Assembly (NCBI GenBank): GCA_944325535.1
Contig: CALVAL010000004.1
Coordinates: 1-48,762 of the forward strand
DNA: 48,762 nt
Direction: 5' to 3'
Source of the DNA: Candidatus Gastranaerophilales bacterium
Lineage (GTDB): Bacteria; Cyanobacteriota; Vampirovibrionia; Gastranaerophilales; Gastranaerophilaceae
Shown: one piece after another, positions 36,126 through 44,269 of the stretch
Layout of the letters: the number at the start of each line of letters is the position of its first letter
Numbering within the stretch: position 1 is the first letter of the stretch
Position numbers and translations under genes: made by a program
Notes under the pieces: generated by a model
What the model was told of the DNA's origin: nothing
Seen by the model: only the letters and a program-made list of their open reading frames with translations
Databases searched by the model: none

Positions 36126-36281
36126 ATGGGCGACAGAATTGGAGAAATCAAAGGTAGTAATCCTTGGGAAATCAAAAATGATAAAGTAGACTATAATACA
36201 AACTACAACAATGAAAAAACTAAAAACGTTCCTTGGGAACAAGTTAGTATATGGAATGCAGCTGCAGCTTATCAAGGATAA
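36126..36281 (+). CDS. Very small protein (51 aa) with two PWE motifs
   Basis: A 51-codon frame from ATG 36126 to TAA 36279-36281, easily missed by gene callers. AAAGGAT lies 6-7 nt upstream, the shared promoter element precedes it and a perfect terminator hairpin follows at 36303, so it is a complete transcription unit. The sequence is polar (MGDRIGEIKGSNPWE), Asn/Lys/Tyr-rich in the middle, and ends with VPWEQ and a short Ala-rich tail. The two PWE motifs (13-15 and 36-38) are the only repeat. No homologue recognised. It fills most of the otherwise gene-free stretch 35940-36348. Confidence 0.7.
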   Translation: MGDRIGEIKGSNPWEIKNDKVDYNTNYNNEKTKNVPWEQVSIWNAAAAYQG

Positions 36282-36302
36282 ATATAAGTAAAGAAATTTT
36301 GT

Positions 36303-36332
36303 AAAATCGGAATTTATAAAAATTCCGATTTT
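36303..36332 (+). terminator. Rho-independent terminator overlapping a promoter
   Basis: A perfect 13-bp stem (36303-36315 with 36320-36332, loop ATAA) followed by further T. It terminates the 51-aa gene. The -35 region of the next gene falls in its loop. Confidence 0.88.
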
Positions 36333-36351
36333 TTGTTATAATAATTCTATG
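36313..36351 (+). promoter_or_regulatory. Promoter for a leaderless transcript (36349 gene)
   Basis: TTTATA (36313-36318), 18 nt, TATAAT (36337-36342), 6 nt, then the ATG at 36349, with no Shine-Dalgarno. The -35 is weak; the -10 is perfect. Confidence 0.6.
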
Positions 36352-36906
36352 AAAAAAGAATATGAAAAAATGATTAGTGGAGAATGGTATAATCCGATGA
36401 CGGATTATTTAATTTCTCTAAGAGATAAATCTAGAGAGACTTTATTCGAGTTTAATAAAGAAAAAGATGAAAAAAAGCGAGAACAAATACTGAAGTCTTT
36501 GCTTGGAAAAATGGGTGAGAGGTGTTATATTACGCCAAGTTTGTTTTGCGATTATGGATGCAATCTTGAAATAGGTGATGGAGTATATTTTAATGCAAAT
36601 TGCGTAGTATTAGATTGTGCAAAAGTTTCAATTGGTGATAATACATTTGTAGGTCCTAACTGTCAATTTTATACTCCTATACACCCATTAGAATATAAAA
36701 AAAGAAACACCTTTATTGAAACAGCTAAACCTATTACTATTGGTAAAAATTGTTGGCTTGGAGGCTCTGTTATAGTTCTACCTGGAGTTACTATAGGAGA
36801 TGGTTCTGTAATTGGTGCTGGAGCTGTTGTCACTAAGGATATACCAGAAAACTCAGTAGCAGTGGGGAACCCTGCTAAAGTTATAAAGACAATTATACAA
36901 GAATAA
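36349..36906 (+). CDS. maa: Maltose O-acetyltransferase-type sugar acetyltransferase
   Basis: 185 residues of the Maa/NodL/LacA family, acetyl-CoA-dependent trimeric left-handed beta-helix enzymes acetylating sugars. Seen: the N-terminal EKMISGEWYNPMTDYL Mac-domain signature, PSLFCDYGCNLEIGDG, the catalytic His in TPIHPLE, and hexapeptide repeats (ITIGKNCWLGG, VTIGDGSVIGAGAVVTKDI). Length is canonical. Likely leaderless. An amylase-family gene converges on it 46 nt away, but a functional link is not shown. Confidence 0.9.
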   Translation: MKKEYEKMISGEWYNPMTDYLISLRDKSRETLFEFNKEKDEKKREQILKSLLGKMGERCYITPSLFCDYGCNLEIGDGVYFNANCVVLDCAKVSIGDNTFVGPNCQFYTPIHPLEYKKRNTFIETAKPITIGKNCWLGGSVIVLPGVTIGDGSVIGAGAVVTKDIPENSVAVGNPAKVIKTIIQE

Positions 36907-36929
36907 AGAGTGCCCCAAAAGGACACTCT
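36907..36929 (+). terminator. Terminator after the acetyltransferase gene
   Basis: A 9-bp stem (36907-36915 with 36921-36929) with one C-A mismatch, followed by a T-rich stretch, between converging genes. Confidence 0.7.
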
Positions 36930-36952
36930 CATTTTGTTTATTTAATGTTTGC

Positions 36953-38749
36953 TTAGTCATTAACTTTTTGTTTATAAACATGGCCCTTACAATCTTTTTC
37001 AATATTTGGAGTATCTATTTCAAATACATAAGCATCAGCAGGTGCTAAATTTACTTTTAATTCATTAGCTTCTACTTGAAATTCGCTTGTATCACCGTAG
37101 CTTGGAACCATATTTACCAATTTTTGGTCTTCTTTTAGACCTGGAATGTCTATAATTCCTGTAACATTTCTATTTGGATTTTTATTAGCAACTACAAGAA
37201 TTGTTCTTCCATTATTATGTCTTGCAAAAGTAATTATTTGATCATTTTTATCTTCTCTTTTATTAAGTTCAATGAAACTACTATTACGATCAGCTAATAC
37301 ATCTTTATTAGCTTCTCTCATTTTTAGAGTTCCTTCCATTACTCTTGCTATATCAGGAGAATCACCTCCCGGTTTTCTTGAAAGATTGAACAAAGCAAGT
37401 CTAAATCTGTGTTCATTCATATCATATTTATCAGTAAATTTACCTTCTTCTTTATTAAATTTTGTTGTCCAAGTCTCTATATTGTCTGTGTCACGATATT
37501 TATAATCATAATAGTCACCTGTTTGGAATCCATCTATAAAATAAGGATTACACATTGGAATTGTAGACTGTAAAACAGTAGTCAACTTACAGAAATTTTC
37601 ACCACCATGAATCATAGATGAACTATCATCATGTGTTAGAAAAGAACCGATTACGCTTTTTCCTGCAGGTAATTTATGAGACAAATCTAAATTTAATTTT
37701 ATATAATCATTAAAATCAGCAGCACCTTTCCAATCGTGGAATATGTGATATTGACCATAGTAATCATCAAAACCAGCTCTTAAAAGATCTTCTGGTCTGT
37801 CATAAGGCATATTTACCATTGGTGACGCACATTCATAAGTATAGCTTTCTGCTAACCAGCCGAATTCAGGATCTTTTTCTCTAGAGTATTTTATTAAAAC
37901 ATCCCAAAATTCAGGAGGTTTCGCTCTAGCAACATCTGCTCTTATACCGTCTATACCTAAATCAATGCAAGCATCTACATACTGTTTATGCATTTCTAAT
38001 AACTTAGGATTTAAAGTTCTTGCAGCTTCATCAGCCCAAGGTTCAAACATTCTTATATCAGTCCATCCTTGAGGAGTTTTTTCTTCTCCGTTTCTTCCAT
38101 ATGCCATCAAGTATGGTTCTGCTTCTAACATATCAACAGAAGCACAGCTTGGTAAATCTAACATCACTTTTATACCACGTTTATGGCACTCATCAATTAA
38201 AGCCTTAAATTGTTCATTAGAAGTTCTTGGATCATTTTTATCAATAATCATAGGATCAATAGCTAAAGAACCATCATCATTTACATACTTTGCTGGAGCA
38301 TATAAAGAACCTGCTGTTCCCATTGCATTTTTCTTTCCAGGAGGATGAATTGGTAAAATATGAATCGTATTTATACCTAAATCTTTTAGCTCGTCTAATC
38401 TATCTATTGCACTTAATAAAGTACCATTTTTTTCACCTGTTGCAAGAGTTACTTTATCATCACCATTTAAATCTTGAGCAGTAAAAGTTCTTGGAACAAT
38501 AGCCATCATCACAGATTCATTATTCTGAATCATAGATCTTAAATTATTCTTATAAGGCTCTATTTTTTGAGTCTTATTTAAATCAATCTTTTTCACTTTA
38601 GCAGTATTAATTAATGCTAAATTATCAAGATACATTTTTGAAGTTTCATTATTGTAACTATTATTCTCAGCTTCTTTTTGTTTGACTTGAGGCTGATAGT
38701 TACTTACTGCTTGGAAATTGATAGGATTAATACTAGCTATTCTTGTCAT
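36953..38749 (-). CDS. GH13 alpha-amylase-family glycoside hydrolase
   Basis: 598 residues. A non-catalytic N-terminal part (1-75) precedes a GH13 TIM barrel: region I VMLDLPSCAS (D198), region II GIRADVARA with nucleophile D272, region III WLAESY with acid/base E301, and region IV FLTHDD with D374. A C-terminal beta domain (about 490-585) follows. Substrate (starch, glycogen or other alpha-glucan) is not predictable by eye. No signal peptide; instead the N-terminus carries NPINFQA (8-14). Shine-Dalgarno AGGTGAG. It overlaps the upstream membrane-protein gene by 17 nt, so it is the third gene of the 42378-36953 operon. Confidence 0.87.
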   Translation of the reverse strand: MTRIASINPINFQAVSNYQPQVKQKEAENNSYNNETSKMYLDNLALINTAKVKKIDLNKTQKIEPYKNNLRSMIQNNESVMMAIVPRTFTAQDLNGDDKVTLATGEKNGTLLSAIDRLDELKDLGINTIHILPIHPPGKKNAMGTAGSLYAPAKYVNDDGSLAIDPMIIDKNDPRTSNEQFKALIDECHKRGIKVMLDLPSCASVDMLEAEPYLMAYGRNGEEKTPQGWTDIRMFEPWADEAARTLNPKLLEMHKQYVDACIDLGIDGIRADVARAKPPEFWDVLIKYSREKDPEFGWLAESYTYECASPMVNMPYDRPEDLLRAGFDDYYGQYHIFHDWKGAADFNDYIKLNLDLSHKLPAGKSVIGSFLTHDDSSSMIHGGENFCKLTTVLQSTIPMCNPYFIDGFQTGDYYDYKYRDTDNIETWTTKFNKEEGKFTDKYDMNEHRFRLALFNLSRKPGGDSPDIARVMEGTLKMREANKDVLADRNSSFIELNKREDKNDQIITFARHNNGRTILVVANKNPNRNVTGIIDIPGLKEDQKLVNMVPSYGDTSEFQVEANELKVNLAPADAYVFEIDTPNIEKDCKGHVYKQKVND

Positions 38750-41312
38750 CGCTCACCTGCTTCATTAAATTATGTGGATTTTTTAATTTACCGAATCCAT
38801 ATTGTGCTAAAACTGTTGCTCCTAGGACAGATGCTCCAATAGTTGATACTATTCTCAACCACTTTTGAGTACCATATCTTCTATCAGCAGCTGCTTTGAT
38901 AAAATCTACTGGACTTTGAGCTACTAAATTAAACATAGTCATTGGTTTTTGACTTTTTTCGTATGCTTTTATATTATTATCCAAAACATGTCCTGGTTTT
39001 GTAAAATCTATAGTCTTATTTCCTATAATATTTCTAAATCTATTAATATAATTTTGTAATCTATCTAATATTTTACCATTTGTAATCTCATTTTCTTTAA
39101 TTGCATTTTTAGTTGCATCAGTAAGATATCCCTTACCTTTTACAATATGTTCTGAAGCTGGACCTTCATACTGACCAACTTGATATATTGTGTTCATGAC
39201 ATCTTTATAAAAACTAGCATTATTTACCATATTATGTTTTAATGCATTTTCAGATGATGTACTAGTTAACAAGATATCTTTACCTTTTTGAAGAATAGCC
39301 CTATCATATTCACCACTTGGAATTTCACGTTTATATACATCCATAGTGTGCAAAAATCTATTAAATGAATTATTTGCACCTTGATATCTTTCAAATATTC
39401 TACTAATTGTTGCTTCTTTTGCAGAACCAACGCCTCTAGCATTTTCCTTTGCTTTATCTATCAATTGGTCTTTTGCTAAAGATTTATCGACTCTTATACC
39501 ATCAAGAAAATCAAACAATTCTTCTCTTGATTTAATTGAATTTGACAGAGTATTTACATCCTCTTTAACTAACTTATCGATTGTATTTTTAAAACTTCCT
39601 GCCTTATCTAATCTAATAGCAGTATTATTATAATTATTTTCTATAGCTGTAATTAAATCTTTAATATGAGATTCATTTGCAGATCTGCCATTTAAAGCTA
39701 CGTCCATTTCTGACATAACTTTTGTAAGCTTATCTATAGCTTTATTATATTTTTTCTCATCTTTTGCAAGAGCTGTTAATTTTGCATCCAAAATTTCTTT
39801 TGCATATTTTTCAGACTCTTTCATTTGTTTCAAATCTTTAAAATTAATATCTAATACATTGAATAAAGTCTTTTCAAATTTTGCATAATATCGAGCAAGA
39901 ACTGTTTCTGATGTATGCTCAAATTTAAATGATTTATACTTATCTAATAGACCTTCATAATGTTTAAATTCACCTAAAATTTTTGAAAAATCAACAATTT
40001 CTCGATACCCTTGGTCTGATAAATAAAGAGATTTTTCTTTTTGTAAATTCTTTGATATATTTTCTAAAAGATTATTATTTTGGAAAGCTTTTAGATATTC
40101 TTTAGTATCATTTGATAATGTTGCATCATTTTTTATTTTATTTGCAAATAAATCTTTTAATTTTCCTTTTATTTGCATTAAGTCATTTCCGCTAACAGTA
40201 TCATGACCTTTTAAGATTTCAGCCATTTCTTCTTTTGATGGAATGAAGATTTTTTCCATTAAAGTTTGATTATTTTTTGGAAGACTCTTTTTAATTAACA
40301 AAATAATATCATCAGCAGCATTATCTGCTAATTTATATCCATTCTTTTCTTGTTCTAAAATTGCAGTCAAATCTTTTTTTATACCATCTGATAGACCTGA
40401 AGGCATATCTTTTGTTAGAATATCAACAATTGCATCTAGTTCAGATTTATGAATTTCTTTTCCTCTATAATTTTTCAATATAGCTTCAACTTTTTTACTT
40501 ACATTATTAGCACCAATCTCATTAGGATCTAGAGTCATTTCACTTGTATTCTTTAAAACTTGTGAAATTCTTGAATTATAAGCCATATTCTTAACATTTG
40601 CATAAGCTGGAGCAATTAATCGTTCTAGCCCAAAACAAGTTAACGCAGCAATTACTGGAGTTGCAGCTCCTGCAGTCAACATCCAAAGAGTGTTATTTTG
40701 AGTAGCTATTTTTCTCATTTGCTCTTTGATTACATCATGTCTGTTTTTAATATCTCTAGGTATTCCTAATCTATCACCTATAATATCTATATCTTCGCTT
40801 GGTCTTTCTCCTTGATACATATCAAAAGGAATATAGTTACTATCTTGGAATACTGATTTTTTACGACCTTGATCATCTATATATTCAATACCTGTATCAA
40901 AGCCATGCATTACTCTTGATGGAGCTTGAATAGCTATTTTAGGGAATATAGACATTGCTGCCAAAAAAGCACCTAAGCCTGCATATTCCATAATTCTTGC
41001 AACGGGATTGGTTGTTCTAGCTGCTAACATTGTAGCAATACCTACACCACCTAATTTAATACCAACATCATTCAAACGCCCTGTTTGGTGATCATTAGCA
41101 TTACCTCTAAAACCATCTCTTACAGCCTTTAAATCATAAGCGAAGTCTTTCCAGAAAAATTTAGGCATTTGCATTAATCTGTCATGCACCAAATGTCCTT
41201 CTGGCGCTAATGGTTTTACATTATTTTTTGTTTTTACAGGCTTATTAGCCTCATTATAATGTTTATGAGACTTAGTATTATCTATATTTGCTTGAATTGG
41301 AGATATTGCCAT
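38733..41312 (-). CDS. Large unknown membrane protein with coiled-coil regions
   Basis: 859 residues, not recognised. A polar Lys/Asn-rich N-terminus (1-45) is followed by hydrophobic segments at about 85-125 and 210-230, a long Lys/Glu/Asp-rich, mostly helical region with coiled-coil character (about 240-790), and a final hydrophobic helix near 830-845. No enzymatic motif is visible. Its start is 1 nt after the stop of the upstream gene and its end overlaps the GH13 gene, so all three are co-expressed. Topology suggests a large soluble middle domain held between membrane anchors. Confidence 0.75.
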   Translation of the reverse strand: MAISPIQANIDNTKSHKHYNEANKPVKTKNNVKPLAPEGHLVHDRLMQMPKFFWKDFAYDLKAVRDGFRGNANDHQTGRLNDVGIKLGGVGIATMLAARTTNPVARIMEYAGLGAFLAAMSIFPKIAIQAPSRVMHGFDTGIEYIDDQGRKKSVFQDSNYIPFDMYQGERPSEDIDIIGDRLGIPRDIKNRHDVIKEQMRKIATQNNTLWMLTAGAATPVIAALTCFGLERLIAPAYANVKNMAYNSRISQVLKNTSEMTLDPNEIGANNVSKKVEAILKNYRGKEIHKSELDAIVDILTKDMPSGLSDGIKKDLTAILEQEKNGYKLADNAADDIILLIKKSLPKNNQTLMEKIFIPSKEEMAEILKGHDTVSGNDLMQIKGKLKDLFANKIKNDATLSNDTKEYLKAFQNNNLLENISKNLQKEKSLYLSDQGYREIVDFSKILGEFKHYEGLLDKYKSFKFEHTSETVLARYYAKFEKTLFNVLDINFKDLKQMKESEKYAKEILDAKLTALAKDEKKYNKAIDKLTKVMSEMDVALNGRSANESHIKDLITAIENNYNNTAIRLDKAGSFKNTIDKLVKEDVNTLSNSIKSREELFDFLDGIRVDKSLAKDQLIDKAKENARGVGSAKEATISRIFERYQGANNSFNRFLHTMDVYKREIPSGEYDRAILQKGKDILLTSTSSENALKHNMVNNASFYKDVMNTIYQVGQYEGPASEHIVKGKGYLTDATKNAIKENEITNGKILDRLQNYINRFRNIIGNKTIDFTKPGHVLDNNIKAYEKSQKPMTMFNLVAQSPVDFIKAAADRRYGTQKWLRIVSTIGASVLGATVLAQYGFGKLKNPHNLMKQVSDDKNS

Positions 41313-41313
41313 A

Positions 41314-42378
41314 CTAAATCACCGTACTTTCTTCATTTTTATCCATTAGATCTTTATTTGCTAACTTGCCCATATGACGAGCTTTATATATTACATTTGC
41401 AACTGAACCTGCTGTTAAAGCTATAGTAGCTAAAATCCAAGTTTTACCTGCATGTTTTAACACACCATATTCCTCTTTTCCTGCCCAAAGAGATTTTGCA
41501 GATTTAACAAATGAACTTCCAAATGTCTTTGATATATCTACCAAATTTGTACCTGCATTTTTTAGTCTGCTGCCGACTTTAGTCATAAAACTTTCATTTG
41601 GCTTTGCAATATGGCGTTTTCTATTAGAAATTGAATCAAAGAAATCCCCCCAACAATCTTGAGCAGCCATGCCTACACCTAGTGCTGCCCAAGCATATGA
41701 TGATAAACTTTTTGCAGTTTTTGTTGTTGAAATGATACTTTGAATTATAGGAGTTGTCTCTGTTACTGAATCATTAAGATCTTCACCTAATCCAATTTTT
41801 TTAGCGATATTATCATAATATTTTATACCTATATCTTTTTGAATTAAATCTTTTCTAAAAAATTCTCTACTATCGTATACTTTTCTTTGCTGTATTTGAG
41901 GAATTATTGTTGCATTTTCTCCAGCTTCTTTTGGTAGCGGATAAGAAATATGTTGAACTGGAAGTTCTATATCAACACCAGTACCTAAATATACCGGACG
42001 AGTTACAAAATCATTTGAAATTGTTTTGAATAGACCATACAAAACAACTCCTAAAGCCATTTTATTACCATTAAATGATGCTAATAGTTGAGATTTTGGG
42101 TTCAATTTTTTTACAATATTAAATAACCCCATAAACATACCACTACCAACAAGATAAGGTATAATTCCCATAGAAAGGAATTCATAAAAATCAGAGTTTA
42201 CATCCCCTTTAAGTCCTTTAATAGGATATTCTAAAAAAGCATTAGAAGTCTTGTGAAATTTTTGACGAACTCGAGTTTGCAAAGTATTAGGCAAAATCTT
42301 TGATTCTTCATCAATTTCTTTCTTTTGCTTAGCTTTAAAATCTACATTATTGTCTGATAATCTTACCGGTCTAATCAT
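41314..42378 (-). CDS. Unknown multi-pass membrane protein
   Basis: 354 residues, not recognised. A polar N-terminus including NNVDFKAK (10-17) is followed by hydrophobic helices at about 70-92, 108-118, 225-245 and 315-335; the C-terminus is polar. A TGGGG ribosome site lies about 6 nt before the ATG. First gene of a three-gene operon with the 859-aa membrane protein and the GH13 enzyme, behind a diverged copy of the shared promoter element. Confidence 0.75.
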   Translation of the reverse strand: MIRPVRLSDNNVDFKAKQKKEIDEESKILPNTLQTRVRQKFHKTSNAFLEYPIKGLKGDVNSDFYEFLSMGIIPYLVGSGMFMGLFNIVKKLNPKSQLLASFNGNKMALGVVLYGLFKTISNDFVTRPVYLGTGVDIELPVQHISYPLPKEAGENATIIPQIQQRKVYDSREFFRKDLIQKDIGIKYYDNIAKKIGLGEDLNDSVTETTPIIQSIISTTKTAKSLSSYAWAALGVGMAAQDCWGDFFDSISNRKRHIAKPNESFMTKVGSRLKNAGTNLVDISKTFGSSFVKSAKSLWAGKEEYGVLKHAGKTWILATIALTAGSVANVIYKARHMGKLANKDLMDKNEESTVI

Positions 42379-42403
42379 ACGAACCCCATCTGGTACCTAT
42401 ATA

Positions 42404-42432
42404 TTAAAAGTCTTGTAAATATAAAATTTTGC
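42404..42432 (-). promoter_or_regulatory. Shared promoter element, diverged copy D
   Basis: Minus strand: GCAAAA (42432-42427), exactly 13 nt, then AGACTTTTAA (42413-42404; 7 of 10 bases as in copies A-C) followed by TATATAG, 25 nt before ATG 42378. An ATATGTAAATTT block upstream matches copy B. Confidence 0.4.
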
Positions 42433-42546
42433 TAAATTTCTAGCATGAAATTTACATATTTTTACAATTATCAGGTAATTCTATATAAAACGAAGAATAC
42501 ACCACACATAAATAAATTTAACAAAAACAAAAAAATTAAACAAGTG

Positions 42547-42573
42547 AAAGATGGCTAATTTATAGCCATCTTT
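42547..42573 (-). terminator. Terminator after the ferritin gene
   Basis: A perfect 11-bp stem (42547-42557 with 42563-42573, loop ATTTA) just downstream of the minus-strand dfx-ferritin unit. The rest of 42379-42581 holds only the promoter region of the 42378 gene. Confidence 0.75.
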
Positions 42574-42581
42574 CTAAAAAA

Positions 42582-43070
42582 TTAATCACGTTTACTTAAC
42601 TCATGATCCATTAAGAACAAAGAAGTTTTTTCATCACCAAACAGTTCAAGGCGCTTTAGAATATCTTTTATATTCTGTTCCTCTTCTATTTGCTCATTTA
42701 TAAACCAATCAATAAATGATAGAGTTGTTCTGTCGCATTCATCTTCTGCAGCTTTTGCAATTTTCATAACGCATGCTGTTATATTTTTTTCATGTTCATA
42801 AATGTGATTAAAAATAGATACAACTCCATTAAACTCGAATTCTGGAGTACGAATTTGCTTAAGAGTTACAAAACTGTTTCTTTCTATAAGATAATCTAGC
42901 AATTTTAATCCATGCTCGACTTCTTCTTTTGCTTGTATTCTCATCCAAGATGCAAAGCCAAATAAACCAATCTCCTTTAGATGAGCCGACATTGATAAGT
43001 ATAAGTATCCGGAATAAAATTCCAAGTTTATTTGTTCGTTAATTATATTATTAATTTTTTCGCTAATCAT
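42582..43070 (-). CDS. ftnA: Non-haem ferritin
   Basis: 162 residues, a four-helix-bundle ferritin storing iron as ferric mineral in a 24-mer. Seen: E17 in the first helix, the ExxH pair in KEEVEHG (about E50 and H53), further acidic residues near 94 and Gln in NEQIEEE near 127, as in FtnA ferroxidase centres. Shine-Dalgarno GGGGGAA. It overlaps the superoxide reductase gene by 8 nt, so iron storage and superoxide defence are co-expressed. Confidence 0.93.
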   Translation of the reverse strand: MISEKINNIINEQINLEFYSGYLYLSMSAHLKEIGLFGFASWMRIQAKEEVEHGLKLLDYLIERNSFVTLKQIRTPEFEFNGVVSIFNHIYEHEKNITACVMKIAKAAEDECDRTTLSFIDWFINEQIEEEQNIKDILKRLELFGDEKTSLFLMDHELSKRD

Positions 43071-43449
43071 TTTTATTCCCCCACAATCTATGTATATTGC
43101 AATAACTTACAGCCTCAATTTCATCCATGCATTTTGGAATTTTAAATTCAGCTTTATCGTTTGGGGAGAGATATTTTAAATACATTTTTGATTTATTTTT
43201 ATCCGTTACTTCAATAAATTGAATGTAATGTTCTTCACTCATAGGATGCTTATTCACAGTTACATATTTTTTATCATCTCTTATTTCTATTTCAGGCATG
43301 TGCTTTTCACCAATTTCTTCTCTTGATGTCTGTATTTCTTGCTTTTTCATTTTTTCTCCACAACATACAAGCTCACCTTCGCCTGGAATAAGAACTTGAA
43401 TAATATTGCCACATATTTCACATTTGTAAATTTCTAATTTCTTTGTCAT
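43063..43449 (-). CDS. dfx: Desulfoferrodoxin / superoxide reductase
   Basis: 128 residues, class I desulfoferrodoxin. The N-terminal rubredoxin-like centre I has CEIC and a CC pair (about residues 10-13 and 29-30). The catalytic centre II has the EKH motif in GEKHMPEI, KHPM, a further His in EEHYIQF, and the C-terminal CNIH. It reduces superoxide to peroxide without releasing O2, typical of anaerobes. Shine-Dalgarno AAGGAAAG. Coupled to ferritin. Confidence 0.95.
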   Translation of the reverse strand: MTKKLEIYKCEICGNIIQVLIPGEGELVCCGEKMKKQEIQTSREEIGEKHMPEIEIRDDKKYVTVNKHPMSEEHYIQFIEVTDKNKSKMYLKYLSPNDKAEFKIPKCMDEIEAVSYCNIHRLWGNKND

Positions 43450-43498
43450 AAATTCTTTCCTTTCATCTGCTATATTATTCTCTAAAATCTAAATCTCA

Positions 43499-43537
43499 TT
43501 GCCGAATATGGCGATTTGTGTTATTATCCGAATTATG
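43499..43537 (+). promoter_or_regulatory. Promoter for a leaderless transcript (43535 gene)
   Basis: TTGCCG (43499-43504), 17 nt, TATTAT (43522-43527), 7 nt, then the ATG at 43535. The in-frame TTG would add twelve residues if taken as the start. Confidence 0.6.
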
Positions 43538-44269
43538 GATAATTTTTTTTCAACACAGCAAAATACAAATTCTTTAAATTCTCAATATGGAAATTTAAAA
43601 AATAATTATGAAAAAATATTTATTGAGGCAGCTGAAAGCATAAGAAAAGAACTAGACACTTTTAAGCCAGAAAACCCATGCAATAACTGTTCAATTAAAG
43701 ATTGTAAGATTGAAAAAAAAGATATTTTTGCACCTTTTCCTGCAAATTGTAAATATAGAGACTGGCAAATGCAAACCCTAACATTTTTAGCTGGTGATTA
43801 TAGACAAAAACTAAAAATGATTTATAAAAATATAATGGATAGAAAATCTAACTATACTTGTAACAATTGTGCTTCTTGCTGTAAATTGGCAGTAAGTGAG
43901 TATTCGTATGAACAATTAAAACAGAGAGCTAATAAAGGAGATAAATTTTCTAAAGACTTTATCTCAGTATTTGTTCCTTATAAAACAGAAGAAGATGCAA
44001 AAGCTGCTAATCCTGAATATTTTGAGCTATTAAACAAACTTGTTGAAGATGATAAAATTTATTATTACTATTGTCCAAAACTTAAGGGGAACTTATGTTC
44101 TGATTATGAAAATAGACCAAGTATTTGTAAAGATTTTCCTCATAACCCACTAAAATTATTACCTTCAGCTTGTTCTTATAATGAATGGAAAAATGACGTA
44201 GCACATGATGCGATGCTATTAAAAGCTAAAGTGGATATTATTGATTTTTATAAAGGAAAACTCGGATGA
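43535..44269 (+). CDS. YkgJ-family cysteine-cluster protein
   Basis: 244 residues from ATG 43535. The C-terminal half carries the zinc/iron-chelating YkgJ pattern: CNNCASCC, then YYYCPKL, LCSDYENRPSICKDFP and a last C in PSACSY. An additional N-terminal group (CNNCSIKDC and a later C near 70) extends the cluster, making at least eleven cysteines. Function of the family is unclear; metal binding is the inference. The stop overlaps the rlmN start (ATGA), so they are coupled. Confidence 0.8.
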   Translation: MDNFFSTQQNTNSLNSQYGNLKNNYEKIFIEAAESIRKELDTFKPENPCNNCSIKDCKIEKKDIFAPFPANCKYRDWQMQTLTFLAGDYRQKLKMIYKNIMDRKSNYTCNNCASCCKLAVSEYSYEQLKQRANKGDKFSKDFISVFVPYKTEEDAKAANPEYFELLNKLVEDDKIYYYYCPKLKGNLCSDYENRPSICKDFPHNPLKLLPSACSYNEWKNDVAHDAMLLKAKVDIIDFYKGKLG

